Positions 15,496-24,787 of a stretch of 64,000 bases of DNA are shown piece after piece. The DNA comes from JBBRHQ01 sp963725315. GTDB lineage: Bacteria > Actinomycetota > Thermoleophilia > Solirubrobacterales > 70-9. Each line of letters begins with the position of its first letter. Position 1 is the first letter of the stretch. The position numbers and the translations under genes are program-made. Location: contig CAVRYA010000003.1 in assembly GCA_963725315.1 (NCBI GenBank), forward strand, positions 1 to 64,000. Reading direction: 5' to 3'. The notes beneath the pieces are model-generated. The model was given only the letters and a program-made list of their open reading frames with translations. It made no database searches and was not told where the DNA came from.

Positions 15496-15990
15496 TCAGT
15501 CGCTCGCTCGATGCGGCCCAACCTCGAGGTGCTCTCCCGCATCCCATTGCCTGCGAACCTGATCGGACGTGTAGCAGACCTCGATCCGGAAGCCGTCGGG
15601 GTCGAAGACGAAGAAGGCGTAATAGCCCGGTAGATCGGGCTCCTCTTCGGGTGGGCAGTGGATGCGGGCGTCCATGCTCAGGCAGCGCTGGTAAGCGTCG
15701 TCGACCTCCTCGATGCTCTCGACCGTGAACGCCAGGTGCTCGATGCCTACGCCGTAGTAATCGTGGCGGCCTCCGTCCGCTTTCCGGAGGCCTAGCCGTG
15801 TTTCGGGCACGGCACCTGGGACGAACTTCTGTCCGAAACCGAGGTAGACGACCTCCTCAGTTTCCCGGTAGGTCTGAAAGCGGCCCTCGACATCGAGGCC
15901 GAGCGGCCCCAGCATCCCGAGGTAGAAGGCGAGGGAGCGTTCGACGTCGCTGACCGCGAGATCGATGTGGTCGACTCCTCGTAGGGACAT
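15496..15990 (-). CDS. VOC family protein
   Basis: 164 residues. ATG at 15990 is preceded by AAAGGAGGAGCG, a near-perfect ribosome-binding site, which decides the start over a longer reading. VDHIDLAVSDVERSLAFYLG opens module one and IEHLAFTVESIEEVDDAY module two; DPDGFRIEVCYTSD ends the protein with the last metal-ligand Glu. Likely metal ligands are His, Glu, His, Glu. It lies 25 bases before the flavoprotein gene in the same direction, so both may form an operon, possibly for redox or thiol stress. Confidence 0.85.
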   Translation of the reverse strand: MSLRGVDHIDLAVSDVERSLAFYLGMLGPLGLDVEGRFQTYRETEEVVYLGFGQKFVPGAVPETRLGLRKADGGRHDYYGVGIEHLAFTVESIEEVDDAYQRCLSMDARIHCPPEEEPDLPGYYAFFVFDPDGFRIEVCYTSDQVRRQWDAGEHLEVGPHRASD

Positions 15991-16094
15991 CGCTCCTCCT
16001 TTGGTGCAACACCCGTGAACTCCGGTATCGTCGAACGAGTCTGGCACAGGCACGGGAGACGACGGGGGATCGCTTTTTCACATCCACTCGGTGG

Positions 16095-17045
16095 TTGTGG
16101 CTCGTTGCGGTGCTCGCTGCCGGGCTGATCTGTCCCTCGCCGGTCCAGGCCGATACCGCGGAGCGAGGTCGCACCGGCGCGCAGCCGGCCGTCCCCACCG
16201 CAGCGCACGGCAACTTCGCCCGCCGGGTCGCGATTCGCGGGGGGCGCAGGCTCTACCTGGAGTGCCGTGGCAGGGGAAGCCCGACCGTCGTGCTCGAGGC
16301 CGGCACCGGCGATCTGGCTGACGTCTGGAGCCTGGCGCCATTCGGGCCAGGGCGGGCGGTGCTGCCGGCGGTGGCGCGGTTCACCCGCGTATGCGCCTAC
16401 GATCGCCCGGGCACCTACCTGCTCCCCGATCAGCTGAGCCGCAGCGACCCGGTGGCGATGCCGCGGAGCGCGCGCGACATCGTTCGGGATCTGCGCGCGC
16501 TGCTGCGAGCGGCCCGTGTTCCGGGCCCCTACGTGCTGGCCGGCCACTCGTTCGGCGGCATGGTCGCGCGGCTCTACGCCACCACCTATCCGCGGAGCAT
16601 CGCCGGGCTCGTCTCGATCGACGCCCAGAATGAGAACTTCGCCGCCGCCTACAAGAAGTTCCTGACGCCGGAGCAGTACGCGGCCGCGGTCCTCAACCCA
16701 GGGCCACCGCCCGGGCTCGAGTGGTACTCGGACGTCGAACGCCTCAGCCTCGAGGTCAGCGCCGCCCAGATGCGCCAGGCACAGGCGGACACCCCGTTGC
16801 ACCGGATGCCGCTCGTCGTCCTCTCCCACTCCAAGACCCTTCCGAACCCGTTTGGGTTCCCCTCCGACTGGCCGATCGAGGCGCTGGAGCGCGCCTTCCA
16901 GAACTCGCAGAAGAAGCTGGCAGGGCTGGTGCCGGGTGCCCGCCACGTGATCGCCGCGAAGAGCGGGCACTACATCCAGCTAGACCAACCCAGGCTGGTT
17001 ACCCGCGAGATCCACGGAGTTGTGCGAGAGGTGCGCAACCGCTGA
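16095..17045 (+). CDS. Secreted alpha/beta hydrolase
   Basis: 316 residues from a TTG start, which gives a signal peptide MWLVAVLAAGLICPSPVQAD; no better start exists upstream, and the ribosome-binding site is poor. Alpha/beta-hydrolase signatures are PTVVLEAGTGD (oxyanion), YVLAGHSFGGMVARLYA with the nucleophile serine, and SGHYIQLDQP carrying the catalytic histidine. The acid is probably the Asp in IDAQNEN or close to it. It resembles the non-peroxidase branch of haloperoxidase-like hydrolases; the substrate is unknown. Divergent to the VOC/flavoprotein pair. Confidence 0.83.
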   Translation: MWLVAVLAAGLICPSPVQADTAERGRTGAQPAVPTAAHGNFARRVAIRGGRRLYLECRGRGSPTVVLEAGTGDLADVWSLAPFGPGRAVLPAVARFTRVCAYDRPGTYLLPDQLSRSDPVAMPRSARDIVRDLRALLRAARVPGPYVLAGHSFGGMVARLYATTYPRSIAGLVSIDAQNENFAAAYKKFLTPEQYAAAVLNPGPPPGLEWYSDVERLSLEVSAAQMRQAQADTPLHRMPLVVLSHSKTLPNPFGFPSDWPIEALERAFQNSQKKLAGLVPGARHVIAAKSGHYIQLDQPRLVTREIHGVVREVRNR

Positions 17046-17071
17046 GGGACGGGAGGTGCGCGCGTCTCTGT

Positions 17072-17431
17072 TTAGCCGGCCTGCAGGACCCGCACGCGAT
17101 CAAGCTCCGAGTGGACGTACTCGCTGAGCCAGAGACTCGGGTTGTTGCCTGAGTAGCCGTGGGGGCCGAAGCTCGCGCAACGACCTTCGAGGTTGAAGCT
17201 GGCGAGCTCGTCCAGGGTCCGGTGCGGCGGGTAGGCGGTGGCCAGCATCGTCAGCCGGGGGTCGTCGTCGGGGAGTCCCAGCACGTACGCGGCCAGCCGG
17301 TCCAGAGCCTCGAAGCTCTCCGAGTAGATGGCGGTCGAGCCATCCCGGTCGAGCGCCTGCGCGTGATTCCACGCAGCCATCTCGCTGACATGGCGATACA
17401 GCCATGCCTTGAGCGTCGACGCCGTGACCAT
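17072..17431 (-). CDS. Hypothetical protein
   Basis: 119 residues, no signal peptide and no motif that I recognise. It is mostly helical, starting MVTASTLKAWLYRHVSEMAA, with an acidic central loop (GLPDDDPRL) and a Gly/Asn-rich stretch (GPHGYSGNNPS) near the end. It is convergent with the hydrolase, 26 bases apart. Composition is normal for the genome, which supports it as a gene. Confidence 0.6.
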   Translation of the reverse strand: MVTASTLKAWLYRHVSEMAAWNHAQALDRDGSTAIYSESFEALDRLAAYVLGLPDDDPRLTMLATAYPPHRTLDELASFNLEGRCASFGPHGYSGNNPSLWLSEYVHSELDRVRVLQAG

Positions 17432-17756
17432 CCGGCCCCTCAGATCGGCTTCCTCGTTTGAGATTGGCCGACCCTACGGGTTGCCTGCCGCAGCACGCAA
17501 CCCCGCAAACCCGCATTTTGCGTGCTCGAATTACTTGTTTGCCGGCGCAGTTCGGATGTTTGAACGCGGACGCGAGGGTAGATAAGCTCGCGTCGATTCA
17601 CGGCGTTCGGATGAGACGTTTCGGCGGGATAGCGGCTGTGCTGGCGACCGGGGGCAACCGCCGGCTGAGGACAAGCTGACTCGGGACCCCCGCCACTTCC
17701 CGAGGCCGTCGCTACTCCTCGCCGTCGCGGCGCTGGCCTGCTCGGCGCTGCTGCTG

Positions 17757-19385
17757 GTGCTCGGGTCTCAGCTGAGCTTCCTCAACGACGACTGGGACTT
17801 CCTCCTGTTCCGGCGGGGGTTCGGAGCGGAGCAGATCCTCGAGCCTCACAACCCGCACATCGTCGTCGTCCCGGTGCTGCTCTACAAGGGGATCCTGGCG
17901 GTCTTCGGAATGGACTCCCAGCAGCCGTTCAGGGTGGTCTCGATTCCGATCTTCGTAACCAGCGTCGCCCTGCTGTTCATCTGGCTGCGCCGGCGCGTCG
18001 GGGAGTGGCTGGCACTTGCCGGCGTGCTGCCGATCCTCTTCCTGGGATCCGCGGGCGAGATCCTCCTGTGGCCATTTCCGCAGATCGGCTTCTGCGGGCC
18101 GATGGCCGCCGGCCTGGGCGCCTTCCTCGCCCTCGATCGGGACGACCGCAGGGGTGACCGACTTGCCTGCGCGCTGCTCACTCTCTCGATCCTCTTCGGA
18201 AGCCTCGGAACGGCGTTCGTCGCCGGGGCCGTCGTCCATCTCGCCTGGGACCGCGAGCGTTGGCGCCGCGCCTACGTCGCGCTGATCCCGATCTGCGTCT
18301 ACGTGGTGTGGTGGCTCGGCTGGGGGCAGAAGGCCGCGACGGATGCCTCGCTGCACAACCTCCTGCACAGCCCGATCTACGTGGTCGAGGGATTCGGGTC
18401 CGGGGTCTCCTCGTTGCTGGGGCTGCCCGAGATCGACTTCTCCGCCTCTTCGTCCCTGGATCCGGGCCTGCCGCTGCTCGCCCTGCTGCTCGCCGTCGCC
18501 GCCCTGCGCCTCCGGCAGATCGGCCACGTCTCGCGGTGGCTCGGGGTCGTCACCGTGACCGCGCTGGGCTTCTGGCTTCCGGCTGCGCTCAATGCCAGTG
18601 AGCAGCGCGACCCCACCGAGCCCCGATATCAGTACATGGCGGCGATCTTCATCCTGATGATCGCCGCCGAGCTGCTGCGCGGGGTGCGGGTCGGCCGCAG
18701 GGCGATGGTGGCGGTGTTCGCCGTCGCAGGGGTGGTCACGCTCAGCAACATCGTCTTCCTGTACCGGGCCTTCGAGGACGAGCGCCTGCTTGGCGAGCAG
18801 TCTCGGGGCGCGCTCGCGGCGCTGGAGATCTCGAGGGGCACCGTGGACCCGGAGTTCGTGCTGAGCGCCTCGAACGCGGGGGTCGACTATCTGCGCCTCG
18901 TCTCGGCCGGCCCCTACTTCTCCGCGATCGACGAGTTCGGCTCCCCGGCCTACACCCGCTCGGAGCTCGGCGGGGCGCCGGAGCCGGCCCGGGCGGTGGC
19001 CGACACGGTGATCTGGAACGCACTCGGCGGCCGTGTCCTCCCCGCCCAGGCCCGGGCGCGCCCGGGGGGCGCGGCACCCAGGGTGGTGCTCGCGCAGAAC
19101 GCCACCACCATGCGGCGCGGCAGTTGCGCCTCGATCGTGCCCGCCGGCAGCGGCGTCGCGGTCCTCGCCCTGCCGCGGGGCGGTGCGCTGCTCTTCACCG
19201 ACCCCGGCGCCGCGCCGAGGATGAGCATCCGGCGCTACGCCGAGGAGTGGCGTCCCCTCGAGCCGCCACCGAAGCTGGCCCCCAGGTTCCTGCTGCGGAT
19301 CCCGCCCGACCGCTCGTCGGTGCCCTGGCTGCTCCGGCTGGGGACCTCTGCGCCGCTTCGAGCCTGCGGCCTGCAATCGGCCTGA
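17757..19385 (+). CDS. Polytopic membrane protein, GT-C glycosyltransferase-like
   Basis: 542 residues from GTG 17757, with about ten membrane segments in the first 350 residues. Early loop motif LNDDWDFL with paired Asp resembles the first catalytic loop of GT-C (PMT/ArnT-like) transferases. An in-frame open stretch before 17757 encodes another hydrophobic helix (SLLLAVAALACSALLLVLGS), so the true N-terminus is probably upstream near 17670 with no standard start codon visible. The C-terminal 150 residues are extracytoplasmic. Convergent with the next gene, 15 bases apart after correction of that gene's frame. Confidence 0.7.
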   Translation: MLGSQLSFLNDDWDFLLFRRGFGAEQILEPHNPHIVVVPVLLYKGILAVFGMDSQQPFRVVSIPIFVTSVALLFIWLRRRVGEWLALAGVLPILFLGSAGEILLWPFPQIGFCGPMAAGLGAFLALDRDDRRGDRLACALLTLSILFGSLGTAFVAGAVVHLAWDRERWRRAYVALIPICVYVVWWLGWGQKAATDASLHNLLHSPIYVVEGFGSGVSSLLGLPEIDFSASSSLDPGLPLLALLLAVAALRLRQIGHVSRWLGVVTVTALGFWLPAALNASEQRDPTEPRYQYMAAIFILMIAAELLRGVRVGRRAMVAVFAVAGVVTLSNIVFLYRAFEDERLLGEQSRGALAALEISRGTVDPEFVLSASNAGVDYLRLVSAGPYFSAIDEFGSPAYTRSELGGAPEPARAVADTVIWNALGGRVLPAQARARPGGAAPRVVLAQNATTMRRGSCASIVPAGSGVAVLALPRGGALLFTDPGAAPRMSIRRYAEEWRPLEPPPKLAPRFLLRIPPDRSSVPWLLRLGTSAPLRACGLQSA

Positions 19386-19400
19386 GCCGTCGCGCGGGGG

Positions 19401-22400
19401 CTATGGCGTCGCCGCAACTCCCCAGCTCCGGATAGCTGTCGACCCCGGCGGCGTTGGTCAGCCTGGCCTGGCCCGAGCCGTCGGCGTTCATCGAGTAGAT
19501 CTCGTCGTTGCCGTCGCGGTTCGAGTCGAAGGCGATCTTGCTCGAGTCGGGGGAGAAGGCGGGCCAGCCGTCGAAGGCCGGGTTGTTGGTCAGCCGCGTC
19601 TGGCCCGAGCCGTCGGCGCTCATCGAGTAGATCTCCCCGTTGCCGTCGCGGGAGGAGAGGAAGGCGATCCTCTGCCCGTCCGCGGAGAAGGTGGAGAACA
19701 GGTCCCAGCCGGGGTCGTTGGTCAGCCGCGTCTGATTCGACCCGTCGGCGCTCATCGAGTAGACCTCGAAGTTGCCGTCCCGCAGTGCTGGTGAAGGAGA
19801 TCTTCTGGGAGTCGGGGGAGAAGGAGGGCCAGCCGTCGAAGGCCGTGTTGTTGGTCAGCCGCGTCTGGGCCGACCCGTCGGCGCTCATCACGTAGATCTC
19901 CGAGTTGCCGTCGCGGGTGGAGGCGAAGGCGATCTTCTGCCCGTCGGGCGAGAAGACCGGGTAGGCGTCGCTTGCCGTGTTGTTGGTCAGCCGCGTCTGG
20001 CCCGACCCGTCGGCGCTCATCGACGTAGATCTCGTCGTTGCCGTCGCGCTTGGAGGTGAAGGCGATCTTCTGGGCGCCCGGGGAGTAGGCGGGGTCGTAG
20101 TCGGAGGCCGAGTTGGTGGTCAGCCGCGTCTGGCCCGAGCCGTCGGCGTTCATCGAGTAGATCTCGTCGTTGCCGTCGCGCTTGGAGGAGAAGGTGATCT
20201 TGGGGCCGCTGGGAGGAGTCTGCTCCACGTACGTCAACGGCCCCGAGCATTGCGAGGTGTTTCCGGCCGCATCCGTCGCAGTGGCGCGCAGCTCAGTCGT
20301 CGAGTTGTCGACGACGGAGACGGTGATCCCGGGACTCGAAAGGTCGGCGGCGGCGCCGCTCGCGAGTGGGGAGCCCGAGCAGTCGCCGGTGCCATAGAGC
20401 CGCACCGTCGCGCCCGCCTCGCCGCTGCCAAGCACCTCAGGGTTGTTGTCGTTGGCCGGAGAGGTCGGAGAGGTGCCGGTGAGGCTCGGTGCACTCGGGG
20501 CCTGGGTGTCGACGGTGAAGCTGCGGATGTCGGGGGTGGCGTCGGTGTTGCCGGCGGGGTCGATGGCCCGAACCCGGAAGTTCTGAGGGCCCTCGGGAAG
20601 CGGTCCGGGGGGCGTGTGGCTCGCGCCCGGACCCGAGCAGGGCCCGAAGTTCGCGGCCCCGATCGAGCATTCGAACCTCGATCCTGCCTCGGATGAGTGA
20701 AAGGTAAAGGTAGGGGTCGGATTGGAGATCGGTCCCGAGGGGCCGGAGTCGATGGTGGTCTCCGGCGGAGTCGAGTCCAGCGCCCCCCAGCTCCGGATAG
20801 CTGTCGACCCCGGCGGCGTTGGTCAGCCTGGCCTGGCCCGAGCCGTCGGCGTTCATCGAGTAGATCTCGTCGTTGCCGTCGCGGTTCGAGTCGAAGGCGA
20901 TCTTGCTCGAGTCGGGGGAGAAGGCGGGCCAGCCGTCGAAGGCCGGGTTGTTGGTCAGCCGCGTCTGGCCCGAGCCGTCGGCGCTCATCGAGTAGACCTC
21001 CCCGTTGCCGTCGCGGGAGGAGAGGAAGGCGATCTTCTGCCCGTCCGCGGAGAAGCTGGAGGACAGGTCCCAGCCGGGGTCGTTGGTCAGCCGCGTCTGG
21101 TTCGACCCGTCGGCGCTCATCGAGTAGACCTCGAAGTTGCCGTCCCGCAGTGCTGGTGAAGGAGATCTTCTGGGAGTCGGGGGAGAAGGCGGGCCAGCCG
21201 TCGAAGGCCGTGTTGTTGGTCAGCCGCGTCTGGGCCGTCCCGTCGGCGCTCATCACGTAGATCTCCGAGTTGCCGTCGCGGGTGGAGGCGAAGGCGATCT
21301 TCTGCCCGTCGGGCGAGAAGGCCGGGTAGGCGTCGCTTGCCGTGTTGTTGGTCAGCCGCGTCTGGCCCGAGCCGTCGGCGCTCATCGACGTAGATCTCGT
21401 CGTTGCCGTCGCGCTTGGAGGTGAAGGCGATCTTCTGGGCGCCCGGGGAGTAGGCGGGGTCGTAGTCGGAGGCCGAGTTGGTGGTCAGCCGCGTCTGGCC
21501 CGACCCGTCGGCGTTCATCGAGTAGATCTCGTCGTTGCCGTCGCGCTTGGAGGAGAAGGTGATCTTGGGGCCGCTGGGGGAGGGGGCGCAGGCGTGCCTG
21601 GTGACCTTGACCATCTTCGAAACGGATGGCACGCCGCTCGAGTCGATCAGGAAGAGCATGTAGAAGCCGGGGGGAGCGATGTTGGAGTTGGCGGGCGAGG
21701 TCGCGTTGAGCGCCCCGCTGCCGACCGAGTAGGAAAGCGGCACGTAGCGCTGCTCCATGTTCACCGAATGCGTGACCGCACCCAGCCGGACCAGTGCCAC
21801 CTTCCTGATCGAGGACGGGTTCGGGGTCGAGATCGAGAACGGAGCGTTGTAGCCGACCTCGCCCGGGGCGGAGGTGATCTCCGGTCGCGGCGCGAGGTCT
21901 CCCGAGCCGTCCTTCTTGAACAGGTAGGGCGGGGAGAAGACCTGGCCGTTCTTCCCCAGGTACCCGACCGAGTCGCAGGTGCCGCAGATGCCGCCGCCGG
22001 CCGAGAGCACCCGACCGTCCGGCAGCAGGAGCGCGGTCGAGTGGTACTGGCGGGTCACCTGCTCCGGCGCCATCGTCGTCCATTTCCCGGTGGCCGGATT
22101 CCACAGCTCACCGGTGTAGACGCCGTTGTTGAGGTCCACCAGCGGACGCGCCCGAGGAGTTGCCGCCGGTGGCGAGCACGGTGCCGTCGGCGAGGTCGGT
22201 GAGGTTGAACTGGCGACGGCCGGAGACCATCGGATTGGGGTTCGTCACCTGCGGCGTCGGCCCGTTGAGGTTGATGATCCGGGCGTTCTTGAGCGAGTAG
22301 GCGCCGCCGGCGACGAGGATCTTGCCGATGTCATACATGGCGTGGCTGCCGTATGTGCGGTTGTAGGTGTCGCGGGGGCCGAGGGTCTGCCAGGTTCCCC

Positions 22401-23211
22401 CGCCGGTCGTATCGAGGCTGCGCATCGTCTGATCGGGCCCGGAATAGAAGGCGCGCCCGTCCGGAGCCACATCGATCCATGGATAGAGCGGGAGGTCCAG
22501 CGAGGCGGTGTTGAGCGGGCGCAGGGTGCCGTCCGTCTTGCGCACCTCGGGCATGTCTGGCCCACCCTCGGTGATCAGGGTCTCGCCGTTGCTGAGGGGG
22601 GTGACGCTGGGGTACCAGCGGCCCGCATACATGTTGGGGCCCAGGCTCCAGGTGTTGGTGCTGGGGTCGAAGATGTGGGTCTTCTCGAGCCCGTGGAGCT
22701 GCTGGTCCTTGTTTCCCCCGGCGATGAAGATCGAGCCGTCCATCAGGTGGGCCAGGCCGCTGCAGAAGATGTTGAAGCCGGTGGTCACGTTCACCGGCGT
22801 CTGCGTGCCGGTGTTGGGGTCCCAGACTGTGGCTCGGGTGTGGTCCTGCACGGGATAGGTCTCCGTCGCTTTGTCCCCGATCGAGTCATAGGCGAGCACC
22901 TTCCCGTTGGCGAGCAGCGCCGCGTGCACGGCGACCACGGGCCAATCGACGACCGGTCCCCACTGGCCGACCTGGCCGGGGTCAGGGCTGACCGCGGCCG
23001 CCGCGGCCGCCGCGTCGGCAGCGCTCGCCGCCATCGTCTGGCGCCCCAGAGCGCGCTCCTCCGCAGCCGTGTGGACGACCGAGTCCTCGTCGGTGTGGCC
23101 CTGCACGGTGCTGAGCGGGGAATGCGCGTGAGCCGGGACGGCGACCACGGCGGTCCAAAGGAGGACCACCGCGATTGCCGGTAGAGATCGGTCGAAGCAG
23201 CGTGCAGCCAT
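19401..23211 (-). CDS. Secreted galactose-oxidase-like protein with Ig-like and TolB-type repeats (frame-broken)
   Basis: After removal of seven single-base insertions the gene reads as one frame of 1268 codons. Order: signal peptide; kelch-type radical copper oxidase (about 80-520) with GFNIFCSG (Cys150) and GRWYPS (Tyr200) for the Cys-Tyr cofactor, RQYHSTALLLPDG for the Tyr and His ligands and AVTHSVN for the last His, then a DUF1929-like end; a block of TolB-like repeats (SADGSGQTRLTNN and FSPDGQKIAF types); two Ig-like domains (one has FRVRAIDPAGNTDATPDI); a second TolB block. Corrected stop is at 19401. It probably oxidises an extracellular alcohol. The insertions are near 19424, 19786, 20019, 20789, 21151, 21384 and 22140. 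Confidence 0.75.
19420..20213 (-). repeat. Direct repeat of the TolB block, copy 1
   Basis: 794 bases repeated at 20785-21578, offset 1365, with ten substitutions and no indel between the copies by my reading. It encodes the second TolB-type block of the large secreted protein. Both copies carry the same three frame-breaking insertions. Confidence 0.88.
20785..21578 (-). repeat. Direct repeat of the TolB block, copy 2
   Basis: The partner of 19420-20213, encoding the first TolB-type block. Between the copies lie 571 bases that encode the two Ig-like domains. Near identity suggests recent duplication or gene conversion. Confidence 0.88.
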
Positions 23212-23327
23212 GTGCCAGGGAGGACGGGGGTGCCATGCACCAGGGGGACGGGGGTGGATGGAGAGTCGCGCAGCCCCGGTGCACCCTGACTATATGCCGG
23301 ACGGGTCGGCTCGTAAAGGGGTCGCGC

Positions 23328-23726
23328 TCAGCCTTCGACGCCGGCTGCGGCGAGGGCCGCCTCGCGGCTGACGTGGACCTCGAGACGATTCGCCCTGCCA
23401 TCGCGCATCGTCCACACGTGGCCGCCGTGCAGGTCGACCGCGGCGCCACTCGCCTGGCCGTCACCGGTCATGTGATAGGTCGCGACGATCTGCTCCCCCG
23501 CGGGCATCAGCTCCTCGAGCTCGAAGCGCAGGTCGCGCCAGCTCTCCAGCCAGCCGCGGAAGCCTCTGCCCATCTCCTCGATCCCGTGGTAGACGCCGGG
23601 GTCGGGGAGGCTCTCGCCGAGCACGAAGACGATCTCGGGGTCGTAAAAGGAGACGTTCCAGAACTCGCCCCGCGACCATTCGTCATAGACACGGTGCAGG
23701 GTTTCGAGGTCATCTTCGCGGGCCAT
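23328..23726 (-). CDS. SnoaL/NTF2-like protein outside the array
   Basis: 132 residues from ATG 23726: MAREDDLETLHRVYDEWSRG, then YDPEIVFVLGE, VYHGIEEMGRGF, and an end ALAAAGVEG that echoes the ALEAAGLSE of the array genes. The DNA does not carry the array's junction repeat at either end, so it is a distant solitary relative. A longer reading upstream adds only low-quality sequence. Ligand unknown. Confidence 0.82.
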   Translation of the reverse strand: MAREDDLETLHRVYDEWSRGEFWNVSFYDPEIVFVLGESLPDPGVYHGIEEMGRGFRGWLESWRDLRFELEELMPAGEQIVATYHMTGDGQASGAAVDLHGGHVWTMRDGRANRLEVHVSREAALAAAGVEG

Positions 23727-23857
23727 CCCGCAAGGATTATCCCGCTCTGGGCGGGCAGCCATGGACACCTGGGCGACCGCGGCTAAAGCCGTGGCCGGCA
23801 CAAGTCGATGCTTTGCCCAGACGTTGATTGGCCGTCCCCGTCGGGAGGAGGTGGCAG

Positions 23858-23971
23858 GTGATCGGTTTCGTCGCACTTGGCATCGTCATGCTCATCTGGG
23901 TACTCACCTGGGAGGGAGCCGACGAGTCCGAGCTCGAGTCCGAAGTTCCGCCGCAGACCCGGATAGGTTGA
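23858..23971 (+). CDS. Small single-span membrane protein
   Basis: A 37-residue frame too short for usual gene finders: GTG start with GGGAGGAGG eight bases upstream, then MIGFVALGIVMLIWVLTW, one membrane helix, and an acidic tail (ADESELESEVPP). It ends five bases before the membrane/coiled-coil gene, so the two are probably co-translated. Confidence 0.55.
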   Translation: MIGFVALGIVMLIWVLTWEGADESELESEVPPQTRIG

Positions 23972-23975
23972 CCAG

Positions 23976-24437
23976 ATGGATGATCGTCGCGCCATCTGGC
24001 TGCTCGTCCTTGGCGCCCTCGCCTTCGTGGTCGGCGTGGTCGCGCTGCTGATCGCGATCGACGCCAAGAACAGCTCCACGAGCGACGAGGACCTTGCCAA
24101 GTCGGTGCGGACCGAGATCAGCAAGCAGGTGCCCGAGCTACAGAAGGCGCTCTCCTCGCAGAGCCAGGAAGTGACCCGCGGGCTTCGTCAGGCCGCCAGG
24201 GCACGGGCCCGGATCAAGGGCAGCCAGGCCGTCGACCGCGGCGACCTGAACAAGCTCTCGGCCCAGTTGAAGACGACCCAAGGGCAGATCACCCGCCTCA
24301 GCAACGACGTCAAGGGGCTGACCAACGACGTCAACGCGCTGAAGAATCAGCAGAATCGCACCCGCGACACGGTCGGGACGCTGACCCGCCGGGTCAACCG
24401 CCTGCAGGTCCAGGTGCAGAACAAGAAGAACAAGTAG
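23976..24437 (+). CDS. Membrane-anchored coiled-coil protein
   Basis: 153 residues: a short cytoplasmic start MDDRRA, one membrane span (IWLLVLGALAFVVGVVALLI), and about 120 residues of heptad-like helix with many Gln, Asn, Arg and Leu, ending in QVQNKKNK. This looks like a structural or scaffold protein. With the small single-span protein just before it, it may form a membrane complex. Family unknown. Confidence 0.75.
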   Translation: MDDRRAIWLLVLGALAFVVGVVALLIAIDAKNSSTSDEDLAKSVRTEISKQVPELQKALSSQSQEVTRGLRQAARARARIKGSQAVDRGDLNKLSAQLKTTQGQITRLSNDVKGLTNDVNALKNQQNRTRDTVGTLTRRVNRLQVQVQNKKNK

Positions 24438-24473
24438 GCATGCAGGCAGGCAGGAGGGCCCTGCCCGCTGCGA

Positions 24474-24719
24474 TCAGCGGCGCGGCCTCCGCCTCCGCTT
24501 CGGCCTCACCTTCCCCCGCGCCTCGAGCTTGTCGCGGCGCGCCTCGGAGGCCTGCACGCGCTCCAGCCCGCGCAGCTCGCCGATCAGCAGCTCCCCGTGG
24601 CAGCCGGGGCAGCGATAGAGCTTCTGGGAGATGGCGCGGATCAGCCAGACCTCGTCGCCCTCCTCGGTGCGCTCGAGGAGGCTGAAGCGGGTGTTGGGAA
24701 GGCCCTCGTGCGGTCCCAT
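24474..24719 (-). CDS. Small zinc-binding protein, conserved in actinobacteria
   Basis: 81 residues with KLYRCPGCHGEL, a two-cysteine/one-histidine knuckle, after a strand-rich start (RFSLLERTEEGDEVWLIRA). The C-terminus is very basic (KVRPKRRRRPRR), so nucleic-acid binding is possible. The YRCPGC motif is known to me from uncharacterised actinobacterial proteins. Divergent to the kinase gene at 24788. Confidence 0.72.
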   Translation of the reverse strand: MGPHEGLPNTRFSLLERTEEGDEVWLIRAISQKLYRCPGCHGELLIGELRGLERVQASEARRDKLEARGKVRPKRRRRPRR

Positions 24720-24787
24720 CGGGGGCAGGTTACGGGGGAGCGTTCTGCGACCATCCCGGCCGATGAAGGCACGGCCACGGACCCTGG

